NCBI GenBank assembly: GCA_035528065.1
Contig: DATKZH010000046.1
Coordinates: forward strand, 1-64,000
Length of the DNA stretch: 64,000 nucleotides
Source of the DNA: DATKZH01 sp035528065
GTDB lineage: Bacteria; Planctomycetota; Planctomycetia; Pirellulales; Thermoguttaceae
Direction: 5' to 3'
Each line of letters starts with the position of its first letter. The first letter of the stretch is position 1. The notes under the pieces were generated by a model that searched no databases, was not told where the DNA came from, and was given only the letters and a program-made list of their open reading frames with translations. Shown piece after piece: positions 1-8,189 of this stretch. The position numbers and the translations under genes were made by a program.

Positions 1-368
1 AGCTGCGCATCCGCCCCATGTGGCACCAGTACGACGGACGCGTGGAAGGCCACGTGATGGTCTGCGTCCTGGCGTACGCGTTGTGGAAGACCCTGGATCA
101 CTTGGCCAGACAGGCCGGGCTCCAGACGGTGATCCACAAACCCGATCCGGCCCGTCCCCAGGCTTCCCCCAAACCGCGGCCCATGAGCCCCGAGACGATC
201 CTCCGGGAGCTGGCCAAGGTCCAGATCGGCGACATCCTGCTGGAAACGACCGACGGCCGTCAGTTGGCCCTCCGCCGGGTGGCCCGTCCCACCCCGGAGC
301 AAGCCCGCATCCTGGCCGCCTTGAAGCTCACCCTGCCCGAACGCCTCAGCCCGGACCACTTGCTGTAG
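1..368 (+). CDS. Transposase C-terminal fragment (IS1634/IS4-like), cut by window edge
   Basis: The frame is already open at the first base and ends at the TAG at 366-368, so only the C-terminal ~120 residues are visible. The segment reading LRIRPMWHQYDGRVEGH followed by a hydrophobic helix (VMVCVLAYALWKTL) is typical of the region after the last catalytic acid in DDE transposases of the IS1634/IS4 type, where the chain ends in a helical tail. The catalytic residues lie outside the window, so activity cannot be judged. No terminal inverted repeat was identified between the stop and the next gene. Its position beside the DUF4062 genes and degraded operon marks the left edge of an accessory region. 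Family assignment is from memory of the motif and is moderately sure. Confidence 0.6.
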   Translation, partial: LRIRPMWHQYDGRVEGHVMVCVLAYALWKTLDHLARQAGLQTVIHKPDPARPQASPKPRPMSPETILRELAKVQIGDILLETTDGRQLALRRVARPTPEQARILAALKLTLPERLSPDHLL

Positions 369-566
369 TGAAGACTTCTGACCACGAAGCCCGAATTCCT
401 CGGGAATTATGAAAGTCCGAGCCCGTAACTGCGCAAGTTGGGTTAAGGTGTGCTTTGCTGCAATCGCCTCTGAACCTGTAGAATGTGGTGCATCTTCGTC
501 GTGCTGGGAGTCAATGGTAAGCAGCCGTCCCACAGGTATCAGGGTACTGCCAACGGGAAGTCAGAC

Positions 567-3500
567 ATGCCAGCTACTTGGCGAACGGTCCGTGTCTTCA
601 TCTCCTCCACCTTCAGGGACATGCAGGCCGAGCGGGACCACTTGGTCCGGTTCGTGTTCCCGCGGCTGCGTGAGGAGCTGCTTCGGCGGCGGATGCACTT
701 CATCGACGTGGACCTGCGTTGGGGCGTGACCAGCGAGCAGGACGCCCAGCAGGTTTGCCGGGAGATCATCGACGAGTGCCGGCCGAGGTTCTTGTGCATG
801 CTGGGCGGGCGCTACGGGTGGACGCCGCCGGGATGTGACCGCTCGATCACGGCCGACGAAGTGCATTACGCCGCCCTCGACCAAGGCCAGCCCGATCGGC
901 ACCACTTCTTCTACTTCCGCGATCCGGCGGCCACCGCCGCGATGGTCGAGCAGCACCCGGGCCAATACCGCGAACCGCCGGGCAGCGAAAACGAGCGGAG
1001 ACTGGAAGCGCTGAAGCAAGCGATCCAAGGGGCCGGCCATGAGCCGTTTGTTTACCCCGCCCAGTGGAACGCGGAACAGGGGCGTTTGGTCGGATTGGAA
1101 GAGTTCGGCCGCCGGGTGTACGACGATCTTCTAGCAAGCATCAACGAGGAGCTCGGCACCGAGAGGCCCGAGCGCGTCGACGAGTTTGCCGAGGAGATGA
1201 CCCGGCAGGAGGCGTTCGTCTCCGAACGGACCGCCCGATACGTGGTCGGCAGCCGTCGGGCGGTCCTCGATTCTCTCGCCGAGTTCGCGTCTACGGATGG
1301 CGAGCCGAGCATCCTGGCCGTCACGGGAGCACCGGGCTGCGGCAAATCGGCTCTGTTGGGCAGAGCCTATCAGGACCTGACCGCCGCGCATCCCGACTGG
1401 CTCGTCGTCCCACACTTCGTCGGCGTCAGTGCGGGCTCCACCGATCTGCGGCGGAGCCTGCGGCGGCTCTGTCACGAGCTACAGCGGGCGGCGGGCGACG
1501 GCGAGCCGCTTCCCGACGACGTTGAGCAACTGATCACCAGACTGCCGGCCGTCTTGGAGCAAGCGGGGAGTACCCGGCGAATGGTCCTCATCATCGACGC
1601 GCTCAATCAGATGGACCCGACCGACGGGGCCCACACGCTGCGATGGCTCGCGCACCGGCTGCCGCAGAACGTCCGTATCGTCGTCTCTTCGCTGGCTCAT
1701 CCCGTCTTGGAGGCCTTGCGCCTGCGGCGCGAGCAAGTCTTGGAGCTTGAGCTTGCACCGCTCACATCCGCTGACGCCAGGACGATTGTCGAAGGCTTCG
1801 CCGCCCGGTACCACAAGCGGCTGAGCGACGAGCAACTGGAAGCCTTGCTCGCCAAGCCGCAAAGCGGCAGCCCGTTGTATCTCTTGGTCGCCCTGGAGGA
1901 GCTTCGCACGCTCGGCACCTACGAGGAGATCACGGCCCGCATCGAACAATTGCCTGGCAGGGTCCAGGAGCTGTTCTTGTGGATTCTCCAGGAGCGGTTG
2001 TCGGTCGATCCCGGGTTCCAGGACGCCCAGGGCAATCTCGCGGGGGCGGAGTTGGTGCGCAAGTGCGTCTCCCATCTTGGCGTGAGCCGCCACGGACTCT
2101 CTCACGCCGAACTGGTCGGCACGGTCGACGCCGGCGATCCTCGGGGTAACGTCGCTGCCTTGGAACGGCTGCTGCGCCCCTATCTCATGCGCCGCGGGGA
2201 GCTTTTGGACTTCTACCACGGCCAACTCCGCGAAGCGGTGGAAGCCGAGTATCTCGACGAAGAGCACGAGCGGTTGGAGGCGCACCGCTCAATCGCCTCG
2301 TACTTCTCGCGGCAGGGCTACGCCAATCTTCGCACGCTTGCCGAACTGCCCTACCACCAGACGCAGGCCGGCCTCTGGGACGAGCTGGAGGGCACGCTGA
2401 GAGACCTTCCTTTCCTGGAGGGCAAGGTGACGGCCGCGATGGTCTTCGAGTTGGCCGGGGACTTCGCTGCCGCCGTGGCTGCCCTGCCTGACGACCGGCC
2501 GCAGTGTCGCATCCTCCGTCTCTTGGAGGACGCCCTCCGCCGTGACATCCATTTCATCGCCCGGCATGTCAATGACTACCCGCAGGCGCTGTTTCAGTGC
2601 ATGTGGAATACGTCCTGGTGGTATGACTGCCCGGAGGCGGCGGGTCATTATGTTGAGCCTGAAGGGGTGTGGACGGCGGAGAATGCCCGTTGGCTGCAAC
2701 CCGGCGAGACGGAGCTGAGCCGGCTCCTGGAGCGTTGGCGCGAGTCTAAGCAGCAAGCTTGCCCCGGCTTTGCCTGGCTGCGGTCGCGCCGCCCGCCGCC
2801 CGTGCACCTTGGGAGCACGCAGCTGGCAGTCTTGCGCGGACATGAGGACAAAGTCTTCAGTGTATCGTTCTCACCTGATAGTTGCCGTGCCGTGAGCGGC
2901 TCGGCCGATGGAACTGTAAGGATATGGGACGTAGCCACGGGCGAGGAGCTTCTATGCTTGCGAGGACATCAAAAGGCCGTGATAGGTGTATCGTTTTCGC
3001 CCGACGGGCTGAGAATCGTCAGTGGCTCAGCAGACCGTACTGTGAAACTGTGGGATGTAGCCACCGGTGTCGAACTTATCTGCCTTCGGTCACATCAAGA
3101 CGAAGTCAACGTTGTCTCCTTTTCCCCCGATGGTCGCCTGATCGCCAGTGGCTCGGACGACAAAACGGTTCGAATACTTGATGCGATGAATGGTGCCGAG
3201 CTGCGCTGTTTACGGGGACACGTTGGAGCCGTTCGAGCGGTTGCCTGGTCGCGCGATGGCAGGCGACTCCTGAGCGGTTCCTGCAACCATGAGTGGGACT
3301 TCGAAGATTTGTCAGTCCACATCTGGGACCCTGACACTGGTGGACAACTGCATTTCCACGAGGGCCGTGACGACTGGATACGGGAGGTTTCATTTTCTGC
3401 AGACGGCAGGGCGTATTATGCTTCCTGTGATGAGGAGAGAATTACCGTGTTCGATGTCGATAGGGGTTCTGGTCAGGCTATGCGGGGCGGTCATGATCCG

Positions 3501-4562
3501 TGGGTAATGTGCGCATCATTCTCGACCGACTGTCGCGAACTGGTCACTGGAGGACAGGATCATGCCGTGCGTCTTTGGGACACCACATCTGGTTCGGAGC
3601 TTGATTGTTTGCATGGGCACGATGACGACGTCCTATGTGTCGCGCTTTCGAGCGACGGCAATTACGTCCTGAGTGGCTCCGCGGATAAGACAATACGAGT
3701 CTGGCGGCGTTCGCGTCATACCATGAATCGGACATTACAGGGGCATGTGGTCAAAGACGGTTCCATCACAAGCGTGTCCTTGTCTCCGAGTGGCGGCCAA
3801 GCTGTGACCTGTGCAGCACGCCATTCAATCTGTTTCTGGGAAGTTGAAAACGGTATTCTAGTCAATAAGACTTCGCACGAAGGTTATCGAGAATATCAGC
3901 GTTCACCAGAAAAGACGTGGCGTAAGTATCGATGGCGCCGTCCACCGTGCCTTTCTGCGGCATTTAGCCCAGACGGGCGCATGGTCGTCAGCCGGTCCGA
4001 CAGGTTACGTCGTGTTCAAATCTGGGACGGCGCTGGAGTCTCCTTGCGTCACTTGGAGGTCGCTGAGCCTTATGTGATTAGTGCTCGTTTCTCTCCGGAT
4101 AGTCGTCGCCTCGTGACTGGAACGCGAAACGGAACCGTGCAGATTTGGAACGCGGATACGGGTAAGGAAATCGGAAGGCTGCCTGGAAGCGTTTCCGGAT
4201 TCGCCGGAGCAGCTTTCGCTTCAAACGGCAACATCATGACAAGATCATCGGGCGGGGAAATGCAGATCTGGGACGCCACGACACAGGAGCGTTTGGAAAT
4301 CGCTCACCAGATCGACCACATCCCGATGTCTTTTGGAGCTGTGGAGAATGCTCCGTGGAGAGTCCGCGTGGATCCATCAGAAACCGTGGTTGAGCGGGTG
4401 CAGGGCGCAGCGCCTGTTGCGTCGTTCCCCGTAGCCTTTAGAAAGATCGCAGCCCACCCCAACGGCCGCACGTGGGCCGGTACATCCGCTAACGACCTCT
4501 ACATCATCACCCTGGAAGGCGACCCGTTAGCACCACCGCCCGAGCCGCCTGAGCAGGAATAG
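567..4562 (+). CDS. DUF4062-NACHT/STAND NTPase-WD40 protein (NLR/TEP1-like)
   Basis: A 1331-residue predicted cytosolic protein. Residues ~5-100 are a DUF4062 domain (VRVFISSTFRDMQAERD, then DLRWGVTSEQ and LGGRYGW). A P-loop NTPase of STAND/NACHT type follows, with Walker A GAPGCGKS at 254-261 and an acidic Walker B strand (VLIIDALNQ) with D344. Helical winged/arm regions run to ~750. About twelve WD40 blades fill ~750-1310, the first three close to consensus (SFSPDG...SGSADGTVRIWD) and the last ones degenerate. DUF4062-NACHT-WD40 is the order found in eukaryotic TEP1/NWD1-type proteins and in bacterial STAND conflict proteins, which act as ligand-triggered switches. The start at 567 is preferred over in-frame 483 because GGGAAG lies at 554-559 and the conserved domain begins immediately. 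The WD40 half has visibly more A/T in third positions than the NTPase half. A conflict or defence role is inferred from architecture. Confidence 0.85.
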   Translation: MPATWRTVRVFISSTFRDMQAERDHLVRFVFPRLREELLRRRMHFIDVDLRWGVTSEQDAQQVCREIIDECRPRFLCMLGGRYGWTPPGCDRSITADEVHYAALDQGQPDRHHFFYFRDPAATAAMVEQHPGQYREPPGSENERRLEALKQAIQGAGHEPFVYPAQWNAEQGRLVGLEEFGRRVYDDLLASINEELGTERPERVDEFAEEMTRQEAFVSERTARYVVGSRRAVLDSLAEFASTDGEPSILAVTGAPGCGKSALLGRAYQDLTAAHPDWLVVPHFVGVSAGSTDLRRSLRRLCHELQRAAGDGEPLPDDVEQLITRLPAVLEQAGSTRRMVLIIDALNQMDPTDGAHTLRWLAHRLPQNVRIVVSSLAHPVLEALRLRREQVLELELAPLTSADARTIVEGFAARYHKRLSDEQLEALLAKPQSGSPLYLLVALEELRTLGTYEEITARIEQLPGRVQELFLWILQERLSVDPGFQDAQGNLAGAELVRKCVSHLGVSRHGLSHAELVGTVDAGDPRGNVAALERLLRPYLMRRGELLDFYHGQLREAVEAEYLDEEHERLEAHRSIASYFSRQGYANLRTLAELPYHQTQAGLWDELEGTLRDLPFLEGKVTAAMVFELAGDFAAAVAALPDDRPQCRILRLLEDALRRDIHFIARHVNDYPQALFQCMWNTSWWYDCPEAAGHYVEPEGVWTAENARWLQPGETELSRLLERWRESKQQACPGFAWLRSRRPPPVHLGSTQLAVLRGHEDKVFSVSFSPDSCRAVSGSADGTVRIWDVATGEELLCLRGHQKAVIGVSFSPDGLRIVSGSADRTVKLWDVATGVELICLRSHQDEVNVVSFSPDGRLIASGSDDKTVRILDAMNGAELRCLRGHVGAVRAVAWSRDGRRLLSGSCNHEWDFEDLSVHIWDPDTGGQLHFHEGRDDWIREVSFSADGRAYYASCDEERITVFDVDRGSGQAMRGGHDPWVMCASFSTDCRELVTGGQDHAVRLWDTTSGSELDCLHGHDDDVLCVALSSDGNYVLSGSADKTIRVWRRSRHTMNRTLQGHVVKDGSITSVSLSPSGGQAVTCAARHSICFWEVENGILVNKTSHEGYREYQRSPEKTWRKYRWRRPPCLSAAFSPDGRMVVSRSDRLRRVQIWDGAGVSLRHLEVAEPYVISARFSPDSRRLVTGTRNGTVQIWNADTGKEIGRLPGSVSGFAGAAFASNGNIMTRSSGGEMQIWDATTQERLEIAHQIDHIPMSFGAVENAPWRVRVDPSETVVERVQGAAPVASFPVAFRKIAAHPNGRTWAGTSANDLYIITLEGDPLAPPPEPPEQE

Positions 4563-4579
4563 ACGTTCGGAGATAAACC

Positions 4580-4906
4580 ATGCCAGCCGCCAGTCGAACG
4601 ATCCGCGTCTTCATCTCCTCCACCTTCCGCGACATGCACGCGGAGCGGGAGGAGTTGGTCAAACGGGTCTTCCCCCAACTCCGCAAGCTGTGCGAGGAGC
4701 GGGGCGTTGGTTGGACGGAGGTCGACCTCCGCTGGGGCGTTACCGAGGAGCAGGCCCATCGGGGCGAGGTGTTGCCGATTTGCCTGGCGGAGATAGACCG
4801 GTGCCGGCCGCATTACGCTCGTTCCCAGGCTCTGCCTGGGAACGCAAGGCATGAAGGCTCTGCCTCCTTCACCCGCGAGCGATCATTGGCGCGTCCATTA
4901 CCGTGA
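4580..4906 (+). pseudogene. Truncated DUF4062 gene, paralogue of the upstream gene
   Basis: The first ~79 residues are a good DUF4062 N-terminus (IRVFISSTFRDMHAEREELV, VDLRWGVTEEQAHRGEVLPICLAEIDRCRPHY), closely similar to the gene starting at 567 and beginning 17 bp after it, so the pair looks like a tandem duplication or two related effectors. At 4817 the reading frame runs straight into a GTTCCCAGGC palindrome and continues as meaningless sequence until a stop at 4906. The expected LGERYGW strand, NTPase and sensor domains are absent. The remainder is not seen on the plus strand downstream; at 5020 an opposite-strand gene begins. It is best read as a remnant created by element insertion plus deletion, although a short DUF4062 protein could still be made. 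Confidence 0.75.
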
Positions 4907-4961
4907 CTCCGGTCGAGCAGATCCTCCCCTACCAGACGTGACGAGGCAGAGCCTCGTCACG
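4817..4961. repeat. Palindromic intergenic element, GTTCCCAGGC family
   Basis: Two perfect hairpins are present: GTTCCCAGGC / GCCTGGGAAC around a 3-base TCT loop (4821-4843) and GTGACGAGGC / GCCTCGTCAC around AGA (4938-4960). The same GTTCCCAGGC hairpins bound an element at 58073-58227. The coding frame of the DUF4062 remnant is lost exactly at the left edge of this element, which suggests it is an inserted non-autonomous element. The outer boundaries are approximate. Confidence 0.65.
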
Positions 4962-5019
4962 AGATTGTCCGTTGAGGTTGTTCGTGGTTGTTTCGGGCTT
5001 GTCGGCCCGAGATTGTCGA

Positions 5020-5289
5020 TCAGTTGCCCTCGGCCTGCGAACGCCTTTCCTCCTGCCTTGGTGCGCTGACCGGCGGCGCGGACTCGCCCTCTTCCGCTTC
5101 GCGCTCGATGATGACCTTCCCCAGCTCGCCGGCCTTGACGATGCCGCCCTCGATCAGCTTGTCGACCAGGGCCTGGTGGAGCTGTTCGTGCTCCTGCGGC
5201 AGCGCGTCCTCGTCGCTTCGGAGCGACACGATGATGTCCCTCTTCCCCGTCACGGGGTCGCACTGGAGTCGGATTGTCATTTCGGCCAT
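5020..5289 (-). CDS. Small accessory protein of FtsH-type ternary conflict systems (fvmX-like)
   Basis: An 89-residue soluble protein. The core has an N-terminal strand-rich part with CDPVTGKRDIIVSLRSDEDA, then LPQEHEQLHQALVDKLIEGG and GELGKVIIERE; the last ~20 residues are polar and disordered-looking. The combination DP-TGK-D, SD-DALP-EHE--H and V--LIEGG resembles the small X-type domains found beside FtsH in FtsH/vWA/MoxR-type ternary conflict systems of multicellular bacteria. The assignment is from recall of that family and is moderately sure. The gene is intact, starts with ATG at 5289, and lies downstream of an FtsH C-terminal remnant on the same strand, with a 123-bp inverted-repeat element in between. 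Its biochemical role is unknown. Confidence 0.6.
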   Translation of the reverse strand: MAEMTIRLQCDPVTGKRDIIVSLRSDEDALPQEHEQLHQALVDKLIEGGIVKAGELGKVIIEREAEEGESAPPVSAPRQEERRSQAEGN

Positions 5290-5307
5290 GGGCGGCGTCC
5301 TCGCTCA

Positions 5308-5430
5308 GGATCGGCCGAAGAATGACTTCCGCATTTGCGGAGTAGCAGGCACACGCCGTGTGCCGTAGCCAGCGGACGGCACACGGCGTGTGCCTGCTAC
5401 TGAAGTCGGGAAGTCATTTTTCGGCCGCCC
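5308..5430. mobile_element. 123-bp inverted-repeat element (MITE-like), copy 1
   Basis: The ends are inverted repeats (left CGGCCGAAGAATGACTTCC at 5312; the right end reverse-complements to CGGCCGAAAAATGACTTCC), and the centre is a long palindrome built on GTAGCAGGCACACGCCGTGT. A copy of the same length lies at 24107-24229. CTCAGGAT occurs at 5304-5311 and again at 5431-5438, consistent with an 8-bp target duplication, although three extra bases precede the right copy. No coding capacity. It separates the FtsH remnant from the small accessory gene. Confidence 0.75.
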
Positions 5431-5431
5431 C

Positions 5432-5853
5432 TCAGGATATCCTTTCTTGTCTGCCGCATCCAACTCCGGCGATCGTGGCCAGCGTCTTGGCGTCGATCAC
5501 TTTCCGCTCCAGGAGCAGGTCGCGCAGGGTCTCCAGGAGCGGCCGATTCTCCCGGAGGATGCTCGCGGCACGCTGCCGGGCCGCTTCGAGGATCTCGCGC
5601 ACACGGCGGTCGATCGACTCCAACTGGGCCGGGGAATAGTGCCGGTTCGGGATCTGGTCGCCGGAGATGGTCCGGCATTGGCCGATGCCCACCTCGTCGC
5701 CGCCCGGGCCAGCTCGACGGCGTCGCGGCTCAAGCAAGGTGGCCGCTGGACGTCGCGCATCAACAGCGGCAACGCTTCCGCCCGGGGTGCCTGCCCCAGG
5801 AAGCAGTAGAGTATTCGCAACAGGTCGCTCTCAAACCGGCTGATCGCTCGCAA
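5432..5853 (-). pseudogene. Scar fusing the start of a conflict-system gene to the C-terminus of FtsH
   Basis: Reading leftwards from a TTG at 5853, three bases after the radical-SAM stop, the first ~50 codons encode MRAISRFESDLLRILYCFLG...RPPCLSRDAVELARA, which looks like a genuine protein start resembling another X-type domain of FtsH ternary systems. Near 5703 sense is lost in that frame. Another frame then carries GGDEVGIGQ, YSPAQLESIDRRVREIL and RENRPLLETLRDLLLERKVI to a stop at 5432; this is the C-terminal helical region of an FtsH M41 peptidase. The AAA+ domain and HEXXH zinc site are missing. An internal deletion joining two formerly adjacent genes out of frame explains this. The FtsH match is confident; the identity of the first part is tentative. 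Confidence 0.65.
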
Positions 5854-5856
5854 CGC

Positions 5857-6543
5857 TTACGCTCCCTCCGTTCTCGTCCAACGGGACAATGGCCGAACTC
5901 GTTTCCACAACCCGCTTGCCGCCCGCGCCGGAAATCCGTTGACCGACAGCTCGCCTCCCCGCAAGCGGATCTCCAGGCTGTTGGGCGATTGCCAGCACGG
6001 GTCGTCGGGCCGGCAGCGGTCGGTGAGGAAGTTCACGCGCTGGTTCGCCGAGCCGATCCACCTCCGCCGCGTCTCCGGCAGCTCCTCGACGTACGGGCCG
6101 TCAACAAGCACGTCGGTATGACTCAACAGCTCGTCAACCGCCCTGTCGCGCATCGCCCGCAGCTTCTCCAGGGTATACCCGGTGAAGACGATCACCGTCA
6201 GGCCGCGGCGTTGGACTCCCTCGGCCAGGGTCGCCGCGCCGGCAGCCTGGGCAAACGGCTCCCCGCCCAGCAGCGTGACGCCCTCGATGCCGTGCTGCTC
6301 CGCTGCCCGCCGGATCTCGCGGAGCAGCCGGCCCACGGGCACGGGGCGCCCCCCGCGGAACGGGAGCATTTCCGGGTTGCAACAGCCGGGACAGCGAAGA
6401 GGACAGCCCTGCACCCAGACAGCGAACCGCCGGCCGGGCCCCTCGGCCTCGGTGACGGTCAGCGTCTCCGCCACCTGGAGGAGGTCGGCCGCTTGCGCCG
6501 CCGATTCCGGAATCGCACTCCTATGGCCGATGAGCGTGTTCAC
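5857..6543 (-). CDS. Radical-SAM / 4Fe-4S single-cluster protein (NrdG-like)
   Basis: From the GTG at 6543 the product is 228 residues. VWVQGCPLRCPGCCNPEM holds the CxxxCxxC radical-SAM cluster motif (C47, C51, C54), followed by GVTLLGGEPFAQAAG (the GGE SAM-binding motif) and VIVFTGYTLEKLR. This matches the short activase-type radical-SAM fold used by NrdG and by the 4Fe-4S single-cluster proteins of bacterial conflict operons. The C-terminal part (WIGSANQRVNFL, LEIRLRGGELSVNGFP) is characteristic of the latter. The frame is open to 6747 but the extra N-terminus is low-complexity, so the GTG after a CAGGGG is preferred. It is followed after 3 bases by the X/FtsH scar, as expected for an operon. 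The substrate is unknown; without its partners it may be vestigial. Confidence 0.75.
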   Translation of the reverse strand: MNTLIGHRSAIPESAAQAADLLQVAETLTVTEAEGPGRRFAVWVQGCPLRCPGCCNPEMLPFRGGRPVPVGRLLREIRRAAEQHGIEGVTLLGGEPFAQAAGAATLAEGVQRRGLTVIVFTGYTLEKLRAMRDRAVDELLSHTDVLVDGPYVEELPETRRRWIGSANQRVNFLTDRCRPDDPCWQSPNSLEIRLRGGELSVNGFPARAASGLWKRVRPLSRWTRTEGA

Positions 6544-6917
6544 AGACGGCCCCTGGATCACGGACAGCCTCCTGAATGGACGACAGTCCGAACGGTGCCA
6601 ACGGTTCGCGTTGTCTCCCACAACGGTCGCCGCGGCTTGGTGCATCCTTCGAGGCATCGTGCGGCGGGGGCTCGAGGACAACCGGGCACTGCCCCGGCAT
6701 GCAAGCGCCGAGTTGCCCCGTCCGTAGACGAGTGTTCCCTGGGCCAATATACTTGGTTCTGGAGTTCTCGTCGAGGATCGGTAGAGCGCCGTTTCGGAAC
6801 CACTTTCGGGCCGCCGCTCCGGACGAGCGGAGACTCGCGGCCCACGCGGCCCGGTGCTCTTGTGTGGCTCACGCCAGGGAGACTTCCGCGCTCACATACG
6901 CTTGAGGGCAGCGTGCG
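6544..6917. other. Intergenic region between divergent genes
   Basis: About 370 bp between the leftward radical-SAM gene and the rightward TPR gene. No conserved protein, clear palindrome or RNA is seen. It must hold both promoters. GAGGG at 6904-6908 is a likely ribosome site for the TPR gene. Confidence 0.4.
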
Positions 6918-8189
6918 ATGAGACGGCGTCGCAAGGCAAAGTCGCACGACAAGAGGGATCAGCCGGCAAGCCGGAGCGACTCCGAGAGCGCACGGTCAAC
7001 CAGGCCCTGGGTGCTGGGAATCCTGATGGCGATATGCGCAGCGTTGGGCGGGATCGCCCTCGTGCAGCGGTCGCTCGTTCGCGATCCGATGGGGCAACCT
7101 GAGGTCTCCCGGCCCGGGCAAGGCGAATCGCCCGAGCGCGAGATGCCGCCGTTCGCCCCGCAGGATCCCGCGTTTCGACCCATCGAGACAACCGCCCAGG
7201 AACTGATCGGCGAAGCGGTCCGGGCCGCGCGTCGGCTGGTGGAGCGCTTTCCGGACGACCCGGCATCGATCGACGTGCTCGCCCGGCTGCAACATCATTT
7301 CGGCAACTCCGCGGAGGCGATCGACGCGTGGAAGCGATGCCTGCGGTTGGATCCGAGCTTCGTCGACGCCTACTACGGCATCGGATCCGCCGCCACCAGC
7401 AGGCAGCAGTACGACCAGGCCGCGCAGTGCTATCGCAGGGCGATGGCGCTGGACCCCGCCTCGCCGAAAGCTCCGATCGACTTGGCCTACGCGCTGATGA
7501 GCCAGGGCAAGCTAACGGAGGTGGTTGCCGTGCTGGAGGAGTCGACCGGCGGCGGCCTCCGATCGATGCCCGCTTTTCTGCTCTTGGGCCAGGCGTATCA
7601 TCAACTCAAGCAGTACGAGAAGGCGAAGCAGAGCTTCGAGACCGCCGTCCGGATCGCACCCGACTATCCGAGCGCCCACTACGGCCTTGCCATGGCGTGC
7701 GCCAGGCTGGGCCAGAAGGACCAGGCCGAAAAGCATCGCGAGGAGTTCCGAAGGCTCGAGGCCCTAGACCGCGAGGGCCGCACTCGGGCCGATACGGCGC
7801 CCGACGACCAGCTCTCGGTCCGCGAGAGGCTGGCCCAGGCCTACACGGACGCCGGCCGCGCCTACGCACGCCACGGGGACGATGGGGAAGCGGAAGCGCC
7901 GTGGCGGCGAGCGGCGGCCCTGGACGAGGGAAACACGGCGTGCCGCGAAGACCTGGCGGCGCTCTATGAGCGGAGCCACCGGGAGCAGGAATCGCTGTTG
8001 GTGTGCCGGGAGCTGGTCGAGATCGACCCGAACAACGCGGACTACTCCTTGAACGTGGGCCTGCTGAGTGCCCGGCTGGGCCGATTCGCGGCCGCTCGCT
8101 CCGCCGTGGAGCGGGCGATGGAGCTGGACCCCCGCAACCCTCGATACCGCGAAGCGTACGAGCTGATCCAGAGAGAGGGAACGAAGTGA
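6918..8189 (+). CDS. Membrane-anchored tetratricopeptide repeat protein
   Basis: 423 residues. A basic N-terminus is followed by one membrane segment (~31-50, WVLGILMAICAALGGIALV), giving a single-pass anchored protein with a soluble solenoid. TPR units are readable from ~95 onward: NSAEAIDAWKRCLRLDPSF, QYDQAAQCYRRAMALDPAS, QYEKAKQSFETAVRIAPDY, and further copies near 290-410 ending in ARSAVERAMELDPRN. TPRs are protein-binding scaffolds; no enzyme domain is present. The stop overlaps the ATG of the CRTAC1 gene (TGATG), so the two are translationally coupled. TPR + CRTAC1 pairs are a recurring planctomycete arrangement. The partner and process are unknown. Confidence 0.85.
   Translation: MRRRRKAKSHDKRDQPASRSDSESARSTRPWVLGILMAICAALGGIALVQRSLVRDPMGQPEVSRPGQGESPEREMPPFAPQDPAFRPIETTAQELIGEAVRAARRLVERFPDDPASIDVLARLQHHFGNSAEAIDAWKRCLRLDPSFVDAYYGIGSAATSRQQYDQAAQCYRRAMALDPASPKAPIDLAYALMSQGKLTEVVAVLEESTGGGLRSMPAFLLLGQAYHQLKQYEKAKQSFETAVRIAPDYPSAHYGLAMACARLGQKDQAEKHREEFRRLEALDREGRTRADTAPDDQLSVRERLAQAYTDAGRAYARHGDDGEAEAPWRRAAALDEGNTACREDLAALYERSHREQESLLVCRELVEIDPNNADYSLNVGLLSARLGRFAAARSAVERAMELDPRNPRYREAYELIQREGTK

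Noticed and set aside
4580..6543. Reading the locus as a complete working FtsH conflict system
   Set aside because: The AAA+ domain and HEXXH zinc site of FtsH are absent and a frame break lies at ~5703, so it is treated as a remnant.
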